The translations under genes were made by a program, and so were the position numbers. DNA of 64,000 nt from contig NC_060233.1 in the NCBI RefSeq assembly GCF_021155775.2, positions 9,922,782 to 9,986,781 of the forward strand, given 5' to 3'. The notes below the pieces were generated by a model. The model saw only the letters and a list, made by a program, of their open reading frames with translations, ran no database searches and was not told the DNA's origin. The stretch's first letter is position 1, and every line of letters starts with the position of its first letter. Positions 49,331 to 60,116 of this stretch are shown in pieces. Origin of the DNA: Neodiprion pinetum. Taxonomy: Eukaryota > Arthropoda > Insecta > Hymenoptera > Diprionidae.

Positions 49331-50376
49331 TTAGAAAAGTTGTGGCTTTTACATTGTTCCAACATCGGTGTGAAGTGGGGTACTAGATGTTGAAAATACA
49401 TTACTGCCACAACAAAGGAAGTAAAAAATTGTGTGTAAAACGAAAATAATACAATTTCGAACAATTGGATACTTACAGGACTAAATTGAAATATATCGTA
49501 TTATGACGGAAAATTTCCAACATTTATTTTACAAATTACGTTTTCTTTATTTTCGTTCAACCAGCGACCGCAAATTACTGTTCGGAGTTTTGTGCGATTT
49601 TCCAATCCAACGGCAACAGTACGTGTGGATTCATCGAATCTCGGTAAATTGAGGTTAAAAAGACGAATCCCCGCCGGCTGTCAGTGTTAATAACTCAATT
49701 AGTAGAGGTCGAAAAGAAAGTCTATTAGATTTTGCGAAGAGTAAAAAGCTAATCCTGGTTTTATACGAATGGTATGATAGAAGCCCCCGGGATCCACAAA
49801 AAGGACTCCGAAGTCAGCGAGGAGACATATAATTTCGCAATATAAATTTTGTTCAATATCTCACCGCGCGTTGACACTTAGGGGGTGGTATTTCGCCTCT
49901 TTCTAATTAAAGGCTTCCCCCACTTCCTCTTCTCAGCCCTTCATCCACCGCCCCAAAAAAACTGCACACCAAGCAACAAAGAGCCCCACGGACGGTATAG
50001 AAAATTGAAGATTCGAGGAAAGATAATGAAAAGAGGTCACGATAGTCATAATAATCATTACCGTAAAGAAAGCATTCTTTTCATCCAATTTTTGCCTCAT
50101 ACTTCAGGCGAATATAATATACAACTCGCCAGTAATCAGTCTGCTGTTGGTGAGAGAAAAAAATTGAAGACACATATTTTTCCCTCCTCGTTATATTTTG
50201 ACTATACGTAGTGTTTGACGATTACTTTTTGGGGACTGAAGAAATCTGGACACTTAAATATTATACCTGACAATTACGTACCGAGATTTGATATATCGAA
50301 TAAGTACAAATGTGAATCCATATTCACCTGTGAAATTAAATTGCCTGTTGAGATTTTGATCGCGTTTGAAAAGATA
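49331..50376. other. Spacer, no gene seen
   Basis: AT-rich with a mixed stretch at 49640-49960. A 108-codon frame at 49885-50211 lacks a recognisable domain. Confidence 0.45.
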
Positions 50377-50804
50377 CACTGAAAGAAATTTTTTGTTCCG
50401 GTTACCGCTCAGTCATTAACTATTTTAATTTTTTTCTGCAATCGAAAAATATAGTTTTAGGTAGAAAACGAAAATTAGTTTTCTAGCTGTTACCGGAAAT
50501 TCTAGTATCCGTTACTATTCTTTCTCATTACGATCACTGTTGATATATTTTCTTGCAACTGTTGCGAAAATTTAATACTTGTGGAACAATAAATTGACGT
50601 TAAGGCCTTGTTTAACTAAAAAAGTTGAGTAAGCCTCACAAACTGGTTTTGCGTTGCAATTGCCAAAAAAGGATCGACAATAGCGCAAAATGGTTACGAG
50701 TACCTCGTTTTTCGTAATTCCAACAATATTCGAACGGTCTTTTTAACGATACCTGTTTCACTGAATTTTTCTAGTTACTATGGCAAATGAAATTTATCTC
50801 AGTA
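50377..50804 (-). mobile_element. 428-bp TA-inserting MITE, full copy, inverted
   Basis: Flanked by TA at 50375-50376 and 50805-50806, so the target duplication is intact. Ends are CACTGAAAGAAATTT and CTCAGTA. Its reverse complement aligns end to end with 13344-13771, including AAAATGGTTACGAGTACCTCG versus the CGAGGTACGCGTAACC segment and TTGCGTTGCA(A) versus TGCAACGCAA. Equal length (428 bp) implies few net indels since their common ancestor. Noncoding. Confidence 0.92.
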
Positions 50805-50806
50805 TA

Positions 50807-52249
50807 TCTTTCAATTTCGTTATCGTCAAAATATTGTAACTTTGACTGTTTTCATTCGGGTCGAAATTAGCGTTCCCGTTTCTCCGCTCTTGTATTACAC
50901 TTTTTCTCAACATTCCGTACGAGTATCGGCGTATTATGAATCACGTCCAAGCAATCTGCAAATTTCGGGTAATTTGTAAATAATTGAGGTGGGTCTGTGA
51001 GTCGACAGGACTGGTGGGCGATAACCGTTGTAGCAACGGAGGTGTAATTTTCGGTAGCTTGCAAAATACACCGTACAGAAAGCGAAGCGGGTGAAAAGAA
51101 AGAACAAACAAACAAAACGGAAAATGAAAGAAGATTATTTCCCTGCAATTTATGGCAAGGTTGCCTTAATATACAGGTGTAATTTTCTTCGTAACTTGAA
51201 ACGTGGCAGATGAACGAATCGTAAATCACATTCGGACAATTGCGTGAAATTATCAAGCGATTTACAAGAAGTAGGTATAATAATTCAGAAACCGGTGAAC
51301 CGTTTTTCACTGTGGTACCAAAATAAATTTAAAAAGAAAAAAGAAAAAAAAAAATACCGATTGGTAAAATGTACAATATTATACTGTATCCGTATTTGCG
51401 TATAAAATCTGCAGTGAAATTAGCTACTGTAATCAAGTCGTCAATCCAAGACCTGCGCGGTTGTTAAAACAAGTATAAGCGAACAAGAATTCACTTAGAC
51501 CCGAATCGTCGTAGTTTGACACACAATCAGGTGATATTTGACAAGCGTAATACGTAAAATATTTCACGAACGTGACACGCCTGTTCGTGTTTGCAGTTAC
51601 TACCCAACCGTGTAATCTTACGTATCAAAGACAGACACGTGACATTTGGAGCAGGAAGCTTTGTACAGGAAATGATGGATTAGGCGATCCGCAGGCAAGC
51701 GGTATAATCAAATGTTAATGTATGGGAATTAAGGACTCGAGATTAGCATCGCTGTATTTGCATCCTCATCACTTAATGCCGCGAATTTTACCGACGTTGA
51801 AATTTGAATTTTTAAATCAAAACTACCCCCCAACTACAACGTCGACGTATAATTATCAATGTCCGACCGAACCTTCGGCTTCGATCAAAATCTGACCTTC
51901 GGTCTGACACTAGCAATTATAGTCACTGAACCGAAATTCTGATTTACAGAAAGTGACAGCATTGTTTTTTGGTTCGTAACGCGTTACGGTTTTTTGTTTT
52001 TTTTTTTTTTTTCATCTTCAACCAATTTTACCGACAAATTGAAACGAGAAGAAGCTCCGACTGAATCAATGCGGATATCCTTTTTTGCTTGGCTTCCAAT
52101 TAAATTGACCGGTGTTTTCAGGATTTAAAAATAAACGGTATCAGACGAAAGCTCAGTACAGTTGGAATGGTCAACTTCTTTGAAATTTTTTGTTCAAAAC
52201 CAAATATATTTACAAGACGTTGAGAAATTATTAATGCATACAATTATTG
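50807..52249. other. AT-rich spacer, no gene seen
   Basis: A 147-codon frame on - (50867-51310) has a hydrophobic patch but no recognised domain, and its first codons are not well supported. A T-run lies at about 51995-52012. Nothing else is seen. Confidence 0.45.
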
Positions 52250-52308
52250 ACGATACCTGTTTTACTGAATTTTTCTTGGTACCATAACAAATGAAATTTT
52301 TTTCAGTG
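52250..52308 (-). mobile_element. Terminal fragment of the 428-bp MITE family
   Basis: GACGATACCTGTTTTACTGA, then ATTTTTCTTGGTACCATAAC, then AAATGAAATTTTTTTCAGTG match the last about 59 bp of the inverted full copy at 50377-50804 (CGATACCTGTTTCACTGAAT and onward). The rest of the element is missing. It lies directly beside the coding relic that follows. Confidence 0.8.
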
Positions 52309-52309
52309 C

Positions 52310-52790
52310 TTATATTATAACGACCCGTAATATTTCAGCCTCTCATCTATGCTCACGGAGTATTTTTGGAACCAGGGTGAGAGTCGGGGGAGGTACTCCA
52401 TAATGCATTGCGTAGCTCGTAGATCGTGAACCGTATATATGTCGCTGGTACCCAGCTCTGACAATAGTCCCGCACGTGTGCCGTACACCGCCTTGCAGAC
52501 AGGGCTGAAAGCACCACCCTGTATGTATGCATGTACCACCGTGGCGTTGTTGGTAATACCCCAGTCAAGTGTATGCCGAGCAATCCATCATTTTATCGAG
52601 TCCGGTAATAAGCGGGTATACCGGCTTATGTACCCGCCGAACGGAACGTGCTCCCCGTGAAAAATGTTCCAAATATTCCAACCCCATCACCCCAAAAACC
52701 TGTCGCTGTTGTTCGACACACTCAAGATCAGTATTCGGTGGCACTTTCGAAACTGCGGGCAACCTTTTTACCCTGAATTCTTGATCATTG
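52310..52790 (-). pseudogene. Broken coding relic, possibly virus- or transposon-derived
   Basis: GC-balanced island on - with two protein-like fragments in different frames. The upstream one spans 52762-52565 (about 65 codons, containing TDLECVEQQRQVFGVMGLEY). The downstream one spans 52539-52315 (about 74 codons, containing VHAYIQGGAFSPVCKAVYG, ending near a stop at 52315). Neither has an ATG start, and at least one stop and a frame change lie between them, so the sequence is inactive. Composition is unlike the neighbouring spacer and unlike random frames. The style recalls capsid- or nucleoprotein-like sequence of endogenised RNA viruses, but I recognise no diagnostic motif. A transposon or host pseudogene remains possible. 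Confidence 0.3.
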
Positions 52791-53029
52791 ACACTTTGTC
52801 ATAGAAATTTCTTAAACCCTCAGCCGTATCGGAGCGTCAGACGAATTCATGTAGGAAAATAGCAGAGCCATTTTCTGACTTGAATATCGATCGAGTACTT
52901 TGAGCAGTACGTATTTATGTTGAGAAATTAATTTTTCCAACATTTTTTCAACCTGTGGCTTCTGAATCTACGCAGAAAAATTAAAACTTTATATCACAAC
53001 GACCTGATGAAAATTTCCACTACTACGAC
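52791..53029. other. Short spacer
   Basis: Nothing recognised. Confidence 0.4.
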
Positions 53030-53256
53030 GAATTTTTCGTATTATTTATTACAAAATTGTAAGTACGCATGGTTTTTTGTAAAGAATTTGGTAAGTTTCG
53101 TTAAAAATTATGAGAATCTATAAGTTTTTATGACAAACTATGCATATTTACAATTTTTTACGAAAACTATTTTTTGCACAAACTTTTACAAAATGTTCTA
53201 CAATTTCTCTGAAAATTCGTAGAAAATCGTAGGAATTATTTCGACTGGGGTGGTGA
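53030..53256. repeat. AT-rich degenerate word cluster with a GTCGAAATAATTCC-type end
   Basis: Repeated variants of AATTTTTCG, TTACAAAATTGTAA, TTTTTTGTAAA, ACAATTTTTTACG and TTCGTAGAAAATCGTAGGAA. The right edge reads, on -, CCACCCCAGTCGAAATAATT, an abrupt switch to unique DNA that resembles a transposon edge. The opposite edge was not found. Confidence 0.4.
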
Positions 53257-53339
53257 TCCTGATATTAAATTTTCAATGGAAATATTCGAATCGCCGCTTC
53301 TTTCCAGCGCGAAAAATCTCAAGTGAATATAATACGTTT

Positions 53340-53720
53340 TACATCGAATGCCGCGAAGTTTATTTAAACTCACTTGAAACCACGTGAATTTGTTTTTAAA
53401 TCCCCGATAAAGGCGTTTAATTCAGGCACCCGTATGTATAAAGATTATATTTCACTTCAATTACGAAGTTATAATTCATATTCATTTGAGTTAATCAATG
53501 TCGTATAAACGACTCTAGGTGACCTCAACTGATTTCACCCAACTTCTGATGAAATTCAACAAAATTTGCATTCAGACGAGTGACACTTAACAAGACCCAA
53601 AGTGAATACAAATGCCTTCAAATAACGTCGTTAAAAGTTGTCACAACTCGAACGAAGTAAATTGAATTCATTTCAAGTTATACAGTAACTCGAAGTTGCC
53701 TAAAATCACACACACAGATC
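53340..53720. repeat. Degenerate TCAACTT/AAGTGA word cluster
   Basis: Variants of CACTTGAAACC, TTTCACTTCAA, GAAGTTATAAT, AAGTGAAT and TTTCAAGTTATA recur loosely. The words resemble those at 19360-19690 mostly in the opposite orientation. No fixed period. Confidence 0.4.
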
Positions 53721-56700
53721 TTTTTTACTCAACGTCATACACGTAACACGAAGTAATCCCAACAGATTTCAATCTTTCCCAAGTATTTCCAAGCCGCGAA
53801 GTCGACAACGCGGAATTTTAACATCGTCCAAGCGTCATCCAACCAGCATCAAATCATCGATTGACGTTCCACGATTGAGCAGCGCTATATTGCCGAGTAA
53901 AATACCGGCGAAAGCACAACCAATAACACATGACCGACCCAACAGAAGCTCCGGTAGTTTGGTGGGTCGTGATAAAACAAGCTTGCGCGCAGTCCTACGC
54001 TCCACTTTGCCCAAAAGGAAACTAATTAGTGGGAACCCGAAGCTTTTCGAGTAAATTACTCAATTAGCCAAGGTTCTTTTGCGTCTAATTGCCGCCAGGT
54101 TTCGCCCCTATGCGCCTTAATTAATCCTTGAGTCCAGGGTTGAAATATGCAACAATGCTAAATCGTGCAGATTGCACGCGTTAAAGAGAACTCGAGCCGC
54201 AGGGTCGTGGAAAACGCTGTACATCACACTTATATAGTATAACTATACAGAATTAATTCTATTTGCAACCGACTCTTTCATCAACCTTCTTGAAAACCGA
54301 CTACATGCACACACCTACATATATACCACATGTATACTATTCACTAGTGCCGCTGCATTACACGGACATACATACCTGGATGTGTACACCACCCCTAACG
54401 AGACTTTTTCCGCCCGACGTCCATCCCGTGGTCGCCTGGTGCAACCCTCTTCCTGCGGTTCCCTTTATTGACGCGAATAGCTGCAGCCCAAGGTACACTT
54501 TGCTCCATTGCAGGGACTCGCAGTGACTTCTTTCTTCTCCGTTGATTCATTTCTTGGTCTTGTTTTTCGGTCGGAAACTGAACGGCCAGGTATAAATATA
54601 ACGGAAATACTGCAGGTATAAGTTGAATGGAAAAGAATCCGCAACACAATCCCCGCATTTCAGTGACACTCGATAGAATTTCAAATCTGTGGAATCCAAG
54701 AAAAGAAAATCTCAAAGATTAATCGAGGTTCGAACTTTGAATATCGCAATTGAGATATCCGAGGATCAAATGAGTTCAAATTTTGGTTCTCGTCAGAAGT
54801 TCGAACATCGGAATTGGGTCTTTTTGAAAAACTAATCAGGTTGACTCGGATTTCCAATGAAAAATATTTCTAGACGTTATAAAACTTGGTGTATTCACAT
54901 CTCGCCGAGAGGGGGAACCGAGTTGCTCAAAAATCCTGCCGCGAACTTCATTAAATTTTAATGGAGAACCTGTGTAGTGCACCTAAATATATACGTATAT
55001 ATATACATACTTGTATAATACAATACGGTGGGACTGACGTCGTCCTTACAGCGGAAAACGTAATTTCATAACGCCCTCTTCCATTCGGGAATGGACGTCG
55101 GAGGCTCCCTCAAATAATGCGATCGCTTCTCGTTCCAACGACGCCTTACATCGCGCCTCTCGGCCCTTTCACTACTTAAGCACTGCAACTCCCCCGCAGA
55201 TGTGCCATTCTATTCATCTTAACTCTCCTAATTATCTTCCTCTTCATCATTGCCCCATATTATATATGTTTAAACGTTTCGCCCTCCGCCGCCGTCGCCA
55301 CCTCGATTCACAATGCCACGTCAGAATTCTCGACGAAATGTTAATGTCGTACGGTAAATTTTCTAACGCTATTGAGAGAATTTGAAGATTGAAAAAAGCG
55401 CAAGAGTGGGAATTTCGAGCAGCTTCTGAGCATGCATCGGACATGCAGTCCGTAACTCCAAAAAAAGGCGAGGAATTTTAAAACAATTGTCAAAATAATT
55501 GGTTAAAAGGCTGTGAAAAAGGTTCACCAAGTCTGAAATGGATGAGAATAATTTTTTCATACAATTATAACTGTGTAACAGGAATTTAATACAGAATTAA
55601 ATTCAGTTTTATCAGCTAGATCATTCATCATCTTGGAGCAACCAGAGTATGTATAATTCTTTTGATAAACAAAATGAGTCATTTTACTGGTAAACGGACT
55701 ATTCAGAAATCGCCTATATATACGCTATGATTTATTTTTTGTCAACTTCTTTTTGGTTACTCGCAAAAACAGTATATATATATACGTATATATATGTGCA
55801 AGTTTATTGTAAAGTCACAGTTGTATTAAAATTGTATGTGAAAAAAAAAGCAAATAAATGATGAGAAGGATTGAATAACGCTGTTGTGGCACTTTTTACA
55901 ATAATGATTTACAGCAATAAATCGCTATGCAGCGAAGAAAAAGCTCTTTTTAATTCTCATCTTCAAATAACGTTACAGAACACTAATTTTAGGCAATTCA
56001 TAAGAAATGCAGTGTTCGTAAACCGAACGAGACTTGATCGATACAAATTGGATAAAAAATACGGTTTTAGCATTGAAGATTTTTTTCTATCAAGGAGAGA
56101 CTCTTACGATAAAAGCCTGCGTCTTGACCCGAGACTCGGTTTAACTTTTCAGCCCCGATGTCCAATGATTTTTTTCTTTTACCCGTAAAAAAAAAAAACT
56201 CAAGTGAAATTTGTAGAAGGAATATTGAATTAAACTACTTTCGGTACGAAACTTAAAATAAAAGTTAAGCTAAAATTCCAGTTTCCACCGAAGTCCTTTC
56301 TTAATTTGTTCGGTAGGCTCTACGCCGACGGACTTGGTGAATCCTTAAAAGCTCGAGAGCTTACGGAAACGGCGGTCCGAGGGCGCCACGGGCTCTGCAT
56401 GCAATCAGATTTCTCGTTCCTTTTCAGCCGAGGCTGATCGAATTGCGCAAGCTTCTTGCGTTATGGGAAAACGAGCGGAAGAAGCACCGTGGAGCACCAG
56501 GTCAGTTGCGAGAAGGACATTCCCCCTCAAGAGCTCTTTCTCAACCTATCCTCTTGGTTCTCCTCCAAATCTAAGACAAGTCTACCAGTTATTGATACGT
56601 TTATACCCAATTTTCGAACCTTTTATTTTCCAACGTTATAAATTGCCGGTACAAACTGTGAATTTCTCGATGACCGAAATCAATTGCCGATGAGTTAGAC

Positions 56701-56800
56701 GCTACAAATTCACTTTTTGGTAATATTAGAAGTGAGGATCAAACATACAGAACCAAAAAAGGTCGATAATTGGGACAGAGTCAATAACTGGTACACTTAC
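53721..56800. other. Mixed spacer, no gene seen
   Basis: 53860-54220 and 55020-55330 are GC-balanced and may hold conserved noncoding DNA. Short (TA)n tracts at about 55000-55012 and 55772-55795. Frames up to about 106 codons (54395-54715 on -, 55871-56188 on +) show no recognisable domain. Confidence 0.45.
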
Positions 56801-57004
56801 CTTACGTAACCACCGTTTGAACGGCGCCTCGTTATGCGATCCGATAAACCACCGACAGATGTCACGCGATCCACTCGCTAAATCAAAATTTTCATCCTCG
56901 TAACAACCGTAAGAAATTACTGTGAATCCCTGTTGAAACCGTAACAAGACTTGCTGACAGATTGATTGGCCAATGACGAGGACCAGTTGCAGCCTGCAGG
57001 TTGG
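56801..57004 (-). CDS. Candidate internal exon, unknown protein
   Basis: On -, a TTGCAG acceptor candidate precedes 57004, and a textbook donor, CGTAAG/GTAAGT, begins after 56801 (intron bases 56800-56795). Between them are 68 codons, phase 0 at both ends, with a protein-like composition: LVIGQSICQQVLLRFQQ, then YGCYEDENFDLASGS, then WFIGSHNEAPFKRWLRK. The frame stays open past the donor to 56726. An alternative acceptor (CTGCAG) would begin the exon at 56993. The pyrimidine tract upstream is weak. No family is recognised and no partner exon was found, so this rests on the donor and composition. Confidence 0.3.
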
Positions 57005-59111
57005 CTGCAAGTCCAGCTTTTGTCCTGCCGCGAGTTAAATCGGCTCTGTCAGTAAATGTGGATAATACGTATCACGTATCGTTACTCTGTACAACGATTG
57101 GCGAGTGTCCAAAATGCCTGCAGCAGATTTATCCTGCATCGATGAACCTGCTTGGCCAAAACTCGGGCATTATTTTGGCCACTATCCAAAAGGGTCTGCC
57201 TCGGAACAATGGATGGGTAACGCAATTTAAGACTATATATACATATATGTATCGGGGGGAATAATTTCGTGGAAAAAGATCGAGGTGAAATGAATTTGAG
57301 GACGTAACATCTCTCCTTTTTCCGTCTCATAACATTTGTTGTTATTGGAACCGGTTAACCCATATTGCCCGTCTCATCGACCTGGCAATTAACGGGACAC
57401 GCAACACTTGCCGCGATAAGACCAATGTGACGAAGAAAAAAGAAAATGGGCCTAGTTCACGAGCCATTGGTGAGTTTGATAATGAGATATCGACGTTGCT
57501 TTCCCGTATGATCGTGGCCAACGTTCGAGCGCGAGAGGGGGGTGAGGGAATTTCGGTTGAATTATAACGAATGGGTGATAAAACGGACGCGAAACGGTGG
57601 CCAATTAGGACCGGGAACTATTTGGCTCTGTCGTGTGTGGCCGAGTTGGGTTCGTGCGGTTGAAAGTACGATCAACAGTTACTTACCAACCAGCTAACTC
57701 TAACGACCGCGAGGTCCGAGCTTTTATCCTTCCGCCTCAGCGGATAAGCTGGCAAGGAGGAAACCCTCGGCGGGTCGATAAGATCGCGGGCTACAGACCG
57801 ACCGAACAGCGGATCCTGGTGGTGCCAGGACTCGCGCACTCACACGTTGGAAATGTCCGCTCGCACACAGGATGCCCGAGAGAACAGAGAACCGATGCAG
57901 GGGACGAACAAATTTTCGCAATGTGATGGAACCGCACCATGTTCGAACGACTATCGCGCAGTTGGGCTTTGATTCGGAATTTATCGGGACCAGCTTTGAC
58001 CCTTCAGCAAATGATCCCAGGCCATGTTTGGCTTTGTGCACGGACTATACGTACGACGTTGAAGGTGGATCGCGATAATCAAGTCCTGCGGAGCAGCTTT
58101 GGGGCAGATCCGAGAGCACATTAGCACCGGATGACGGTACCTGTCTTTCTCACACTTACTGCTGCATGATGTGCCAATGCCAGTTCGCATCTGGGATGAT
58201 TATACGATCCCGGATCCTTTCACAACTTCGATTCCGACTCTGCAGGGGTTACATGGGCGGAAATGATTGCTCGGTCGGCGTGTGATTAAAACTTGCATTA
58301 AAACTTTTAACGAACTATATTCTTGCGTATGTATGTGTTTACGTGTGTGCCTGTGTGTGTGAGTACATATGTACAAACCGAGCGTCAACCATATCCCGAT
58401 ATTATCCATCTGCTAGGTGATAATTGCTCGGATGGAGTTCAGCGAACGTCGAGGACATGTCTCGGCCGGAAAAAGTTCCGTTTCAAGCAACCTACAGCTG
58501 TGCCCTTTTACATCGTGCAGGCATTTGCTCGGATTTTCTGCTCACATATATATACATATTTTTTACGAATATTTTATCTCAATCTGATTTTCCAACTTTT
58601 TTGATACGGAAATCGAATACGGATTATTTGGAGTGGTTGACTTGTCTCAGCTCCTGTCTTTAGCTTTTCTTCAATCTGTAATTTGGCTATGGAATTTTAA
58701 CAAACAAATAGACAGACTGCCGTAACTACATTTTAATAACAGCAGCAACGCAATTCATATAGTCTTGAACAATTGTAAAAGTACACTGCTTTCTGCGAAT
58801 AAATTGAGATATTTGGTTGTGCAGTATGGAATGAATGAAAAATAGTTTGAGGAAGCATTTACAATGAGCTTTCAGAATGATAAAATAAACGACAAGATTT
58901 TTCACGTAACATAATCTAAGGATATTCTCCGTGACAGCACAGGCCGTCACTCACTTGGTATAATCAGGCAGCGATGAAACGCGATCAAGCGGCAAAGATT
59001 TGTCAAACTGCATGACCTGTCATAAATCAATGCAAAGTGATATTACTAAACATGTTCATGTGAATAACTATGGCAAAAATTTAATATACTATATGTATAA
59101 TGTGTATATTA
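57005..59111. other. Mixed spacer; GC-rich 57600-58290
   Basis: 57600-58290 is CpG-rich and open in several frames on both strands (up to 105 codons on -), with no recognisable domain. A GT-rich stretch lies at about 58325-58376. The rest is AT-rich. Possible conserved noncoding or unannotated 5' region; no call made. Confidence 0.35.
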
Positions 59112-59708
59112 GGGTGGTGTTTTGTTTACTTTTTTTTCTTACGTACCCTTTGAAAAGTTAGTTCTTAACCACAAACGAAGCCTCGTGAAACCGGAACTCG
59201 GTAGCAAAGTTTTAAAAGGTGCCTCATCCGGTTTGAATTTGTCAAACACTGAACAAAATATCTCGGAAACTGTACAAGTTGGGAAGCTATTTATTGTTTC
59301 ATTTTGTAGATAGTCAAATTTTCTATAAAAAAGTTCAAGACTATATACCTAAATGTTCACCTTGGATTCGATACGAACGTTTAAAGTTTAGTGCATTAAA
59401 TAAGTGAATGAAGATGCTTATTAACTTGTAAACATTTATCTTACCCGTGTTTTAAGCTGATGGAAATAATGTCACGGAGTAGTCATGACATTTTTTAAAT
59501 AATATTTGATTACCTACAAAATGAAACCAACAACAGGTTCCCAGCTTGTATAGTTTTCGAGATATTTCGGTTAGAGTCTTTGTAAAATGCAAACCAAATG
59601 AGGCACCTTTTAAAATTTTGCTACCGAGTTCTGGTTTCACGAGGCTAAAAATTAACATTTCGAAGGGTACTTAAAAAAAAAGTTGGAAACAAAAAACAGA
59701 AACCACCC
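59112..59708. mobile_element. 597-bp foldback element with about 225-bp inverted arms, TA target duplication
   Basis: The outer ends are GGGTGGT and ACCACCC, flanked by TA at 59110-59111 and 59709-59710. The left arm (about 59112-59340) matches the reverse complement of the right arm (about 59475-59708), with landmarks AAACCGGAACTCGGTAGCAA, TTTTAAAAGGTGCCTCA and GTTTCATTTTGTAG. The central part is unmatched. Because the arms are inverted copies, each strand reads a similar peptide (LVKPELGSK.LKGAS), which should not be taken as two genes. It is a long-TIR MITE of the TA-inserting class; no transposase is present. Confidence 0.92.
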
Positions 59709-59710
59709 TA

Positions 59711-60078
59711 GGGTATATACACATATATATTCAAGGATTAGGTTTTCTTCGGGTCATGGTGTGTCCGTGTTTCACCAAAAAAATGTAGCCTCAAATGGTG
59801 TAAATAAACTTTTACGAAGAATCGTTTTGAAATATTCCTTGCTTCCGTCCCTCTTTTTCCTGTCTTTGCAGGCTTAAATGCAACGAGCATTCAAATCCAA
59901 ACTACAGAAATCCAGAAGTTGCGTCTCTATTCTTCCGCATATTATGAGCCTTAGAAAATATCTTCTTTCCGGCGGTATTGGCACAGAACTTTTTCCCAGA
60001 AAAGTAATTCAAACAGTGAGATAGTGACTGCCATCGTCCAGTTAAGCCAAGCTACAGAATGTATCCTTTTGCTCTGGG
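59711..60078. other. Spacer upstream of the TATA/Inr candidate
   Basis: AT-rich; nothing recognised. Confidence 0.4.
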
Positions 60079-60116
60079 TATAAAAGAGATACTAGTCTTT
60101 ATTCGAGCTCAGAGTA
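60079..60116 (+). promoter_or_regulatory. Candidate TATA-initiator core promoter
   Basis: TATAAAAG at 60079-60086 is followed, 32 bases later, by CTCAGAGT, in which TCAGAG (A at 60111) resembles the insect initiator TCAGT. The spacing fits TATA-dependent promoters. Downstream to 60180 is a purine-rich leader, with an ATG at 60159 giving only nine codons before a stop, and a weak donor (AAAAG/GTAAAA) at about 60150. No clear coding exon follows, so the gene, if any, is unknown. Confidence 0.3.

Noticed and set aside
50867..51310. 147-codon frame on -
   Set aside because: No recognised domain, and random-like codon content in AT-rich spacer.
56726..56800. Similarity of the peptide WLRKVSV near here and at 29572-29760
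   Set aside because: The nucleotide sequences do not align as copies; the 29.6 kb instance is inside the 120-bp MITE.
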